DNA of 64,000 nucleotides from Pseudooceanicola nitratireducens (GTDB taxonomy: Bacteria; Pseudomonadota; Alphaproteobacteria; Rhodobacterales; Rhodobacteraceae), in assembly GCF_900109195.1 (NCBI RefSeq), contig NZ_FNZG01000003.1, positions 434,001-498,000 of the forward strand, written 5' to 3'. The notes under the pieces were generated by a model that did no database searches, had not been told where the DNA came from, and saw only the letters and a program-made list of their open reading frames with translations. The position numbers and the translations under genes are program-made. Of this stretch, positions 25,985 through 33,105 are shown in pieces (within the stretch, counting starts at the first letter, position 1; the number at the start of each line of letters is the position of its first letter).

Positions 25985-26237
25985 CCGGCGGGGTGTCCAT
26001 TTCAGCATCCGTCACCACTTCGACCGGCTGCGGTACGGTGCGCTGTAGGGCCTTGGTGTAGGCGATCTGCTCGTCCTCGGTTGCGAAGGTCTCGATGGCA
26101 CTCTCGACAACCGTCACCCCGTTCGGGGCTAAGGGCATCACATAAAAGCGGCCATTGGCGTTGATGCCAGATTTGAAGTGGTGGAACTTGCCTACCAATT
26201 CCTTGTTGATACGGACTTGTGCAGTGATGTTCGTCAT
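25971..26237 (-). CDS. hypothetical protein upstream of winged-helix gene
   Basis: This 88-residue acidic protein (MTNITAQVRINKELVGKFHHFKSG, ending DTPPDDDS) has AAGGAAACACC directly before its ATG, a good ribosome site. Its end overlaps the winged-helix gene, so the two are probably translated together. No family recognised; the acidic tail could make it a partner of the DNA-binding protein (inference). Confidence 0.55.
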   Translation of the reverse strand: MTNITAQVRINKELVGKFHHFKSGINANGRFYVMPLAPNGVTVVESAIETFATEDEQIAYTKALQRTVPQPVEVVTDAEMDTPPDDDS

Positions 26238-26948
26238 GGTGTTTCCTTACAGGGGTTGGACAGCGCCGACGATTGCCGACCCGTCGTTGGCTACCGCGCG
26301 ACCGTAAAGGTCAATCGGATAGCCGCTACCATTGAACGCCCCTCACTTGGTGAACCCTCGCGCTGGATGCACCTTTGGGCGGCAGCTTGCCGTTTCGTCG
26401 GCCTGCCCGCTCCGCTCGCCGAAGTCGGGGGGCATATGCCGAGAGCGCTACCGCCCAATCCCAACCTGAGCCGGGAACCGAAGGATGTCATCCAAGATCG
26501 AAACAGCTTGGCACGTCGCCTGACCGCAATCCAACCGGACGGAGGCGACGCCGCATGATCACCCCGTGCATGAGCTGTACCGCCAAGGCCCGCCGCCGGT
26601 CGCCGCAGAATAGCTGCGCTCGCGAACGCAAGGCCAGCCACCAGCCGCGGGGGAAGCGGTCCGTACGATCGCGCTCATTGGTCTCGCTTGGTTCGAAGTG
26701 CCTGGTGCAGCCGCTGACAAGCTCGCTTCTTAAGGGCTGTCGGTCGGCTTGGTTGGGGCTGATGGTTCTCATGATGAAAAATGCCCTTCCGTATGTTCTG
26801 TGCGGATGGCATCGGGCCATCCTTGCTTTGGCCCCGCTTCTCGGCCTGAGCGCCTGCCTCCAGATCGCCATTGCCTTTGGGAGGTTCTGGTGATGGCCAC
26901 TCTGACCTTCCGCAAACTCGGATCAACCACTTCTAAACGGATTGCTGC
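26238..26948. other. 711-base stretch without a confident gene
   Basis: Several open frames overlap here on both strands and none has a good ribosome site or a recognisable product. A chain of ATGA junctions (stop 26558/start 26555, stop 26893/start 26893, stop 26952/start 26949) leads into the methyltransferase. It could encode small coupled proteins, but the peptides are Arg/Pro-rich and look like shadow frames. Frame 26485-26733 contains two in-frame stops in an otherwise coding-like sequence. Confidence 0.5.
26485..26733 (+). pseudogene. possible decayed small gene
   Basis: One frame reads MSSKIETAWHVA, stop (TGA 26521), then VHELYRQGPPPVAAE, stop (TAG 26611), then GEAVRTIALIGLAWFEVPGA to a stop at 26731. 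The pieces look more protein-like than the competing frames. Weak evidence; it may be chance. Confidence 0.2.
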
Positions 26949-28943
26949 ATGATGGACGGAAGCACCCTTTTCGAAATGGAAGGATCGCCGCCGACGCTTG
27001 TGGATCGACCCCTGATCGTCGATAGCTTCGCAGGCGGCGGCGGGGCATCAACTGGCATCGAGATGGCCCTCGGCCGGTCGCCGGATATCGCGATCAACCA
27101 CAACCCGGCCGCGCTGGCACTCCATGCTGCCAACCATCCCGACACGCTGCATCTGAGCGAGAACGTCTATCGGATTGACCCGCTGGACCATCTCGCCGGC
27201 CGGCACATCGGTCTGATGTGGTTCTCGCCAGACTGCAAGCATTTCTCGAAGGCGAAGGGGGGCAAACCTGTAGCACGCAATATCCGCGACCTGGCTTGGA
27301 TTATCCCCGGATGGATCGAGAGGATCCAGAAGAGCGGCGGGCGCGTCGACGTCGTGATGATGGAGAATGTCGAGGAGTTCGCCACGTGGGGGCCCCTGAT
27401 CGAAACACCCAAGGGATTGATGCCCTGCCCGGATCGACGCGGCGAGACCTTCACTGCGTGGCGGAAGGCGATCAAACGCCTTGGTGGCAAGATCGAGCAA
27501 AGGGAGCTCCGGGGATGCGATTACGGGGCTCCGACAATCCGGAAGCGGCTATTCGTCATCATTCGATTCGACGGCCTGCCGATTGTCTGGCCGCAGCCAT
27601 CTCATGGCGACCCGGCATCTTCTGAAGTGGCCTCTGGTAAACTGCAGCCCTGGCGGACGGCCGCGGAATGCATCGACTGGTCTTTGCCCTGCCCGTCGAT
27701 TTTCGACAGCAAGGCAGAGATCATGGAAAAATACGCCCTGCGCGCCGTGCGGCCGCTGGCCCACAATACATTGGCCCGAGTAGCCCGGGGCCTAAGCAAG
27801 TATGTGGTGAATGCGGCAAATCCTTTCCTGGTAAGCATTGCACACGGCGACAGCGGCGGACGCCGAGAGTACCCAATGGACGCGCCTTTCGGCGTCGTCA
27901 CTGCGACGGCAATCGGGCACGCAGTCGTCAGCCCTTCCATCGCCAAGTTCACGACGGGAGGCACTGGCCACGCCGTGTCAGCCCCACTCGCAACAGTCAC
28001 TGCCAACAGCTGGATCAAAAAGCCAGGCGGCGCAGCCCCCCTTGGCCTCCTTGCGCCATCACTTATGAGCATGAAGGGCACCGCCAGGCGCGACAGCGCC
28101 ATCACAAATCCACACCCCACTGTTTTGGCGGGTGGCGGTCATTCTGCCCTAATTTCCCCGGTGCTGACCTATGCCCAGCACGGTGGCCAAGTTCGCGATA
28201 TTGATGCGCCACATCATACGATCACGGCTAGCCTCAAAGACCAGAACGCGGTGATCGTTCCCACCCTGGTTCAAACCGGGTACGGCGAACGAAAAGGGCA
28301 AGCACCCCGCTCACTGGACGTCGCTGCGCCCTTGGGAACTATCGTAGCAGGCGGGGTCAAACATGCACCGGTGGCGGCATACTTGGCCCAACACAACACC
28401 GGGGTGATCGGTCGTCGAGCTGACACACCGCTATCGAGCGTGACGGCCACTGGAAGCCATCAAAACCCGGTCGCCGCCTACTTCGCGAAATATTACGGGA
28501 CCGGCGACGGCGCGCGCACTGACGAGCCCATGCACACCATCACCGTAAAGGATCGGATGGGGCACCTTCAGACGCAGCTGGCCGCGCCGCCATTCAGCGC
28601 CGAGCACGAAGCCAAGGCTCGCAAGGTTGCCGATCTCCTTCGCGAACACGACCTATGGGACGAGCGTGAATTCGTTACGCTGGAGATTGAAGGTGAAACC
28701 TACGTAGTCGTGGACGTCGGTATGCGCATGCTCACGCCCCGTGAACTGTTCACCGCACAAGGCTTTCCGACAGACTACGTGATCGAGGGCGTTTGGCATG
28801 AGAACGGCGACGACTGGACCTTCAAAGCGTTCTCCAAGGACGTGCAGATCAGCTGCGTCGGGAACAGCGTCTGCCCTCAAGTTGCGAAAGCCTTGGCAGA
28901 AGCCAACACCCAGCACTTGATCAAAAGAGAGGCCGCAGCATGA
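26949..28943 (+). CDS. phage-type DNA cytosine-5 methyltransferase with internal repeats
   Basis: This 664-residue C5 methyltransferase keeps motif I (VDSFAGGGGASTGIE, 24-38), a variant motif IV (SPDCKHFS with catalytic Cys96; Asp replaces the usual Pro before Cys), motif VI (ENV, ~139), motif VIII (QRELRGCDYGAPTIRKRLFVI, ~184-205), motif IX (RELFTAQGFP, 598-607) and motif X (GNSVCPQVAKALAEAN, 638-653). Between VIII and IX, residues ~290-547 hold seven degenerate 33-42-residue repeats where the target-recognition domain should be. No restriction enzyme gene is adjacent, so it is probably a solitary or anti-restriction methylase. It overlaps the next gene as ATGA. Confidence 0.88.
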   Translation: MMDGSTLFEMEGSPPTLVDRPLIVDSFAGGGGASTGIEMALGRSPDIAINHNPAALALHAANHPDTLHLSENVYRIDPLDHLAGRHIGLMWFSPDCKHFSKAKGGKPVARNIRDLAWIIPGWIERIQKSGGRVDVVMMENVEEFATWGPLIETPKGLMPCPDRRGETFTAWRKAIKRLGGKIEQRELRGCDYGAPTIRKRLFVIIRFDGLPIVWPQPSHGDPASSEVASGKLQPWRTAAECIDWSLPCPSIFDSKAEIMEKYALRAVRPLAHNTLARVARGLSKYVVNAANPFLVSIAHGDSGGRREYPMDAPFGVVTATAIGHAVVSPSIAKFTTGGTGHAVSAPLATVTANSWIKKPGGAAPLGLLAPSLMSMKGTARRDSAITNPHPTVLAGGGHSALISPVLTYAQHGGQVRDIDAPHHTITASLKDQNAVIVPTLVQTGYGERKGQAPRSLDVAAPLGTIVAGGVKHAPVAAYLAQHNTGVIGRRADTPLSSVTATGSHQNPVAAYFAKYYGTGDGARTDEPMHTITVKDRMGHLQTQLAAPPFSAEHEAKARKVADLLREHDLWDEREFVTLEIEGETYVVVDVGMRMLTPRELFTAQGFPTDYVIEGVWHENGDDWTFKAFSKDVQISCVGNSVCPQVAKALAEANTQHLIKREAAA

Positions 28944-29200
28944 CCGACCATATCGAAGCACAACACCACGCCACGATGAACGCGCTTGCCGAGGGGATCG
29001 ACAAGATCCTGAACTCGGAAACGATGCCCGCCCGCCGGTTCGGCTTTGTTTTGCTCGTGTCGGAATTCGGCAAAATCGAAGACGGACGCGTCAACTACAT
29101 CAGCAACGGGAACCGGGACAGCATGATCGCAATGCTGCGAGAATATCTTGCTCGGCTCGAGGGCCGATATACCGAGGCTGAAACAGGGATCCCGCAATGA
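28940..29200 (+). CDS. hypothetical protein between methyltransferase and Xis-like gene
   Basis: This 86-residue protein (MTDHIEAQHHATMNALAEGI) overlaps the methyltransferase stop and the start of the next gene by four bases each. It has a helical N-terminus and a strand-rich middle (RRFGFVLLVSEFG) ending with a helix. Similar-sized proteins occur near phage methylases, but I cannot name a family. The two ATGA overlaps make it a real part of the operon. Confidence 0.6.
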   Translation: MTDHIEAQHHATMNALAEGIDKILNSETMPARRFGFVLLVSEFGKIEDGRVNYISNGNRDSMIAMLREYLARLEGRYTEAETGIPQ

Positions 29201-29430
29201 CCCATCATCCACGCACGATCACCCCCGCCTCCTGCCGCCCAACCGAGGCCCCTGCCGTCTTCGGCGTGTCCAAAGACAAGATCTACGACTGGGCTCGTGA
29301 GGGCCACATCACGATCTACAAATCCGGCGGCGTTTCGCTGGTGATCGTGTCTGAGGTTTTGGACTTTATCCGCAGCCTGGGGGACCAGATGGGGGACCAG
29401 CCGAAGCAGCGCTTCGGGAAGTCCATATAA
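29197..29430 (+). CDS. AlpA/excisionase-like HTH protein
   Basis: This 77-residue protein has a MerR/AlpA-type winged helix: RPTEAPAVFGVSKDKIYDWAREGHITIYKSGG, then VIVSEVLDFIRSLG. Small proteins of this type act as excisionases or as activators of integrase genes. Its last codons (LGDQMGDQP) are specified by the 20-bp island-end repeat. It is the last gene before the right attachment site, opposite the integrase. Confidence 0.78.
   Translation: MTHHPRTITPASCRPTEAPAVFGVSKDKIYDWAREGHITIYKSGGVSLVIVSEVLDFIRSLGDQMGDQPKQRFGKSI
29378..29397 (+). repeat. 20-bp terminal repeat of the island, right copy
   Basis: Identical to 18277-18296 and in the same orientation. It lies inside the 3' end of the HTH gene, 56 bases from the right attachment core. 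Confidence 0.7.
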
Positions 29431-29453
29431 ATCATATCTTTAGGTGAAAGATT

Positions 29454-29468
29454 TGGTGCGGTCGAGAA
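29454..29468 (+). repeat. right attachment site of the island (15-bp core)
   Basis: TGGTGCGGTCGAGAA is the complement of the tRNA-Leu 3' end including CCA. It matches 18143-18157; outside the 15 bases the two sites differ on both sides. Confidence 0.88.
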
Positions 29469-29540
29469 GACTCGAACTTCCACTCCGGTTAAGGAACAGC
29501 GACCTCAACGCTGCGCGTCTACCAATTCCGCCACGACCGC
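29454..29540 (-). tRNA. tRNA-Leu (anticodon GAG)
   Basis: This 87-nt gene includes encoded CCA. The acceptor stem GCGGTCG pairs with CGACCGC; the anticodon stem CAGCG/CGCTG holds the loop TTGAGGT, giving anticodon GAG; a long variable arm and the T-loop GTTCGAGTC are as expected for a class II tRNA-Leu. The 3' end of the gene is the right attachment site of the island, and integration has kept the tRNA whole. Confidence 0.95.
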
Positions 29541-29625
29541 ACTGTCTTGACTTGGTTCCGGGCGTATACCGAGACCTTTCACCATTGTGAAGCGGAAAAA
29601 TCGGCAAGGCCGGGGGAAATCGAAA

Positions 29626-29660
29626 ACGCCGCCCCCTGGGTTTCTCCGAAGGGGCGGCGT
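29626..29660 (-). terminator. terminator for the peptidoglycan-binding protein gene
   Basis: Arms ACGCCGCCCC and GGGGCGGCGT are perfectly paired, and on the minus strand the hairpin is followed by TTTTCGATTTC. It lies 80 bases beyond the stop of the gene at 29741. Confidence 0.8.
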
Positions 29661-29740
29661 CCGTCTTTGGTTTGGCTTTCACCGGCCTTTGGTCGGGAAA
29701 TCGGCGGAACATTGCAGCCCGCCGATCCCGGCTTGCCCGA

Positions 29741-31375
29741 TCACTCCAGCTTGAACGTCGGCAGCGCGGCGGGCTGCGGCGTCGCGGCGGGCTGACCAGA
29801 GGGAACGCCGGTGGTGGCGGCTTTCAGAAGCTCGACCCGGCCCTTCTGGCTCGGGGCATAGACAGGCTCTGCCCCGCCATCCAGCGCGGTGATCGCCAGG
29901 TCATACCATTCCTTCGCGGTCTCGCCGTTCTGGGTCACGCCAAAGCCCTGCGACAGGTGATGGCCGACCGTCTCGGCATAGGGGACCTGACCGGCACCGA
30001 CCAACAGCAGCGCCGCGCCAAGCGCCACGTCCTGCTTGTCCCGGCGATAGCCCGAATACAGGCAGATCGCCCCGGTCGACTGCAGCTGTTCGATCGACAT
30101 ATTGGCCCCCAGGGCAAAGCTGCGCACCTGGCCCATGACGTCCTGCGCGGATCCGCCTTCCAGCGCAGCCACATAGGGCGCAAGCGCGGGACCAAAGGCG
30201 TCACACTGGGCGTCCACCTGTTCGGCGCTCAGACCCGCGACCTGGGTGATCATCGATTCCCCGCGCGCGATGGCGTAGGTCCGGGTCAGGCACATCTGTT
30301 CGCTCAGCGCCAGCTGGCTGTCGGTCATCGACACAGCCGTGACATAGCCACCGTTGGAGTTGGTCAGCACACCGACTTTGTCGCAATAGCTGGCCAGCGA
30401 CGGGGCCACCGTCGGGGCCGGTGCGGTGAACATCGGGATCGCCGAGATCGAGGCCGAGGCCATCGTCGTGCCCCCCGCCTGCGGGGCCGCCGGGGCGGGT
30501 GCTGCGGGTGCCGGGGCCGGAACCGCCGTGGCCGAGGCCAGCATCGGGTCGTTCATCTTGCACCCGGCATAGTCACACTGGAAATCCGCCGTGGTGATCT
30601 TGTTCGTGCGCTGTGCGTTCAGCTTGTACATGAACTGCTTGCGCGCGTACCCGTCCGAGGTCGAGGCGAACAGAAGCGTCGCGCATTCGGTCTGACCACA
30701 CCAGAAGCTGGACCCGGTCACGGCGGTGTCGATGACATAGTCGTTCTTGCCGTCGCCGTTCAGATCCGCCGTCTGGATAAATCCCGCGCGCTGCAGCAGT
30801 TGTTCTGCCGAAGGCTCGGAACTTTGGGCGATTTCATCCACCGCGTCCGACACTTCCACCGGAAGCCCGGCATAGCCAAAGCCCCCGTGGCCACCGGCCA
30901 TCATGGTGCCGCCGCCGCCCTGTTCCTTCTGGAAGGCGGTCAAAAGCGCGCGCGGCCCCTGCTGGCTGCGCTGCAGGATCTTCACGACCTGCGGTCCGCC
31001 CAGCTGGGCGCGATTGTAGGAGGACACCAGGAACTGGCGTTCGTATTCGGTCAGCGCCCCGGTCACCGGATAGCCCAGGTGCGCCTGGTATTGCGAAATC
31101 GCCGTGCGCGACCGCGACCCAAGAACGCCGTCCGGCGTGCCGGCCGGGAAGCCGAAATAATTCAGCGAGGTCTGCACTTCGCGGTTCTGGGCCCGCGCCG
31201 CGCTATTGTAGCTTTTCTTAACATAGGTCTTCTGGCGAGGCTTTTGCGAATTCATGATCGCGCCGCCGATGATCCCGCCGACGATCGCCGCGCCAAGGTT
31301 GTCTGCCATGGCCGAAACCGGTGCGGTGACTGCCAGGGACAGCGCCACAAGGACAGGTAGTGTGCGTCTAGTCAT
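29741..31375 (-). CDS. exported peptidoglycan-binding-domain protein
   Basis: This 544-residue protein has a signal peptide (MTRRTLPVLVALSLAVTAPVSAMA), a glycine-rich helix (GAAIVGGIIGGAIM) and a PG_binding_1-like domain near residues 60-115 (REVQTSLNYFGFPAGTPDGVLGSRSRTAISQYQAHLGYPVTGALT). A Pro/Ala linker follows near 280-300 and then a long helical C-terminal region of unknown function. A DLNGDGKNDYVID stretch looks like a calcium-binding loop. AAGGAG seven bases before the ATG fixes the start. Probably periplasmic or envelope-bound. Confidence 0.8.
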   Translation of the reverse strand: MTRRTLPVLVALSLAVTAPVSAMADNLGAAIVGGIIGGAIMNSQKPRQKTYVKKSYNSAARAQNREVQTSLNYFGFPAGTPDGVLGSRSRTAISQYQAHLGYPVTGALTEYERQFLVSSYNRAQLGGPQVVKILQRSQQGPRALLTAFQKEQGGGGTMMAGGHGGFGYAGLPVEVSDAVDEIAQSSEPSAEQLLQRAGFIQTADLNGDGKNDYVIDTAVTGSSFWCGQTECATLLFASTSDGYARKQFMYKLNAQRTNKITTADFQCDYAGCKMNDPMLASATAVPAPAPAAPAPAAPQAGGTTMASASISAIPMFTAPAPTVAPSLASYCDKVGVLTNSNGGYVTAVSMTDSQLALSEQMCLTRTYAIARGESMITQVAGLSAEQVDAQCDAFGPALAPYVAALEGGSAQDVMGQVRSFALGANMSIEQLQSTGAICLYSGYRRDKQDVALGAALLLVGAGQVPYAETVGHHLSQGFGVTQNGETAKEWYDLAITALDGGAEPVYAPSQKGRVELLKAATTGVPSGQPAATPQPAALPTFKLE

Positions 31376-31685
31376 CGAAATTCTCCTTAGGGTCAGAAAT
31401 TGCGGCAATGCTACGCCCGGCACCCGGCAATTCAGAAGCCCTTTTTGAGTCAATTTCGTGGTTTTTCATTTTGATAGGATTAACCTATTGGCCAAGCCAT
31501 TGCGGCGGCGGGGATTTCCCGTTGCAATTGCATTGCAATGCGCCGCGATTTCAGACCGGACGATCCCTAACCGGGTGCCCCCGACCGCCCCATAAGACCG
31601 GCCTTGCCCCGCCCGCCCGTGGACATTCCCCGCGCCCGCGCCTATCCCTGCAGACCAGCCCCCTTCCACCCTCAGGTGTACCGCC
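31376..31685. other. 310-base divergent promoter region
   Basis: No gene is visible. Positions 31440-31500 are AT-rich compared with the surroundings and lie between the divergent peptidoglycan-binding protein gene and lipB. They probably hold promoters for both. No operator-like palindrome stands out. Confidence 0.5.
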
Positions 31686-32384
31686 ATGTCCCAGATTTCC
31701 CCCGATCAGATCGACAACACTCAGGTCGATGCAGATGTCGAATGGGAGATCGCGCCGGGCCTGACCCCCTATGACGACGCCGTGGCCCGCATGGAAGACC
31801 GCGCCAATGCCATCGCCGCGGGCACTGCAAAGGAACTGGTCTGGCTGGTCGAACATCCCGCGCTTTACACCGCCGGCACCTCGGCCCGGCGCGAGGACCT
31901 GATCGACCCCGACCGCTTCCCCGTCTTCGACACCCGGCGTGGCGGGCAATACACCTATCACGGGCCCGGCCAGCGTGTGGTCTACGTGATGCTCGACCTA
32001 AACCGCCGCGGGCGGGACGTGCGCGCCTTTGTCCAGAAGCTGGAAACCTGGGTGATCGCCACCCTGGATCAGTTCAACATCCACGGCGAAATCCGCGACG
32101 GTCGCGTCGGCGTCTGGGTGCCCCGCCCCGAAAAGCCCGCCCTGCCCGATGGCAGCATGCGCGAAGACAAGATCGCCGCCATCGGCATCCGCCTGCGCAA
32201 ATGGGTCAGTTTCCACGGCATCTCGATCAACGTCGATCCGGACCTGGGCCATTTCGACGGCATCGTGCCCTGCGGCATCCAGGGCCACGGCGTGACCAGC
32301 CTTGTCGATCTAGGCCTTCCGGTCACGATGGAGGATCTGGACGTCGCCCTGCGCGTGACCTTCGACCAGACCTTCGGCGCCTGA
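31686..32384 (+). CDS. lipB: octanoyl-[ACP]:protein N-octanoyltransferase
   Basis: This 232-residue enzyme moves octanoyl from acyl carrier protein to the lipoyl domains of dehydrogenase complexes, the first step of lipoate synthesis. Family signatures are [22 protein letters not shown] and the catalytic pair Lys162 ([14 protein letters not shown]) and Cys196 (GIVPCGIQ). It is full length. It stands alone, 178 bases upstream of the cytochrome c gene. Confidence 0.95.
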   Translation: MSQISPDQIDNTQVDADVEWEIAPGLTPYDDAVARMEDRANAIAAGTAKELVWLVEHPALYTAGTSARREDLIDPDRFPVFDTRRGGQYTYHGPGQRVVYVMLDLNRRGRDVRAFVQKLETWVIATLDQFNIHGEIRDGRVGVWVPRPEKPALPDGSMREDKIAAIGIRLRKWVSFHGISINVDPDLGHFDGIVPCGIQGHGVTSLVDLGLPVTMEDLDVALRVTFDQTFGA

Positions 32385-32562
32385 CCACCCGCCGAACAGC
32401 CGGCCCCAAGCCACACAGACACACCGATTCCCTGCACCACGGCCGGACCCGTGCGACAGGTGGTGCGACAATTCTACAGGACCAAAGCACTGTTGCCCTG
32501 ATCGGGGATGCCCTATTTATTGCTGCGAAGCGCGCAACCCAATCCGAGGACGAGGAAGCCCA

Positions 32563-32973
32563 ATGAAACAGACCCTGACCCTTGCCGCAGCCCTGATGGC
32601 CCTGGCCGCCCCTGTCTTTGCCGAAGGCGACGCCGCCACCGGCGAGAAGGAATTCCGCAAATGCAAATCCTGCCACATGATCGCATCGGCCGATGAGGCC
32701 ATCGTCAAGGGCGGCAAGACCGGCCCGAACCTTTATGGCGTGATCGGCCGCACCGCCGGCACCGCCGAGGATTTCAGCTATGGCGACGACCTGAAAGCCG
32801 CAGGCGACGCGGGACTGGTCTGGGACGAAGCCAGCCTGGCCGCCTATATCGAGGACCCCAAGGCCTTCCTGCAGGAAACCCTGGACGACAAGGGCGCAAA
32901 ATCGAAGATGACCTTCAAGATGCGCAAGAACGCCGGCGACGTGGCGGCCTATCTGGCGACCTTCAGCGAATAA
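32563..32973 (+). CDS. cycA: cytochrome c550-type electron carrier
   Basis: This 136-residue periplasmic cytochrome has a signal peptide (MKQTLTLAAALMALAAPVFA), the heme site CKSCH (Cys34, Cys37, His38) and the axial Met in KSKMTFKM (Met116). The pattern EGDAATGEKEFRKCKSCH and GGKTGPNLYGVIGR follows Paracoccus c550 closely. In that group it carries electrons between the bc1 complex and terminal oxidases or periplasmic enzymes. A strong terminator follows, so it is probably a single-gene unit. Confidence 0.92.
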   Translation: MKQTLTLAAALMALAAPVFAEGDAATGEKEFRKCKSCHMIASADEAIVKGGKTGPNLYGVIGRTAGTAEDFSYGDDLKAAGDAGLVWDEASLAAYIEDPKAFLQETLDDKGAKSKMTFKMRKNAGDVAAYLATFSE

Positions 32974-33026
32974 GCCCTGCGATTAAGCCCCGTGGCGCGG
33001 CCCGATGCGGCCGCATCACAAGCCAC

Positions 33027-33055
33027 AAAGGCGCGGGTCTTCCGCGCCTTTTTTA
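33027..33055 (+). terminator. rho-independent terminator after cytochrome c550
   Basis: Arms AAAGGCGCGG and CCGCGCCTTT around a four-base loop (TCTT), then a T-rich tail. Confidence 0.92.
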
Positions 33056-33105
33056 TTGCGACCCCGCCGCCAATCTGTTTTCTATCGACAAAACAGGAGC
33101 AGAAC

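Larger units (their letters stand above)
18143..29468. mobile_element. ~11.3-kb integrative genomic island in tRNA-Leu(GAG)
   Basis: The element is bounded by a 15-bp direct repeat whose right copy is the 3' end of an intact tRNA-Leu. It has a tyrosine integrase at the left end and an AlpA-like HTH gene at the right end. A 20-bp repeat, TGGGGGACCAGATGGGGGAC, occurs 119 bases inside the left junction and 56 bases inside the right one. Base composition is uneven: 19.5-25.7 kb is clearly more AT-rich than the flanks, while 26-29.4 kb is GC-rich, suggesting a mosaic. No phage head, tail, terminase, replication or conjugation gene is visible. Confidence 0.88.

Noticed and set aside
27668-28204. 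178-codon alternative frame inside the island methyltransferase
   Set aside because: It overlaps the conserved methylase frame, and the repeat periodicity supports the methylase reading.
18143-29468. Prophage
   Set aside because: The integrase, HTH gene and methylase are phage-like, but no terminase, portal, capsid, tail, lysis or replication gene is visible.
29672-31360. 562-codon plus-strand frame opposite the peptidoglycan-binding protein
   Set aside because: The opposite strand has a signal peptide, a domain match, a ribosome site and a terminator; this frame has none.
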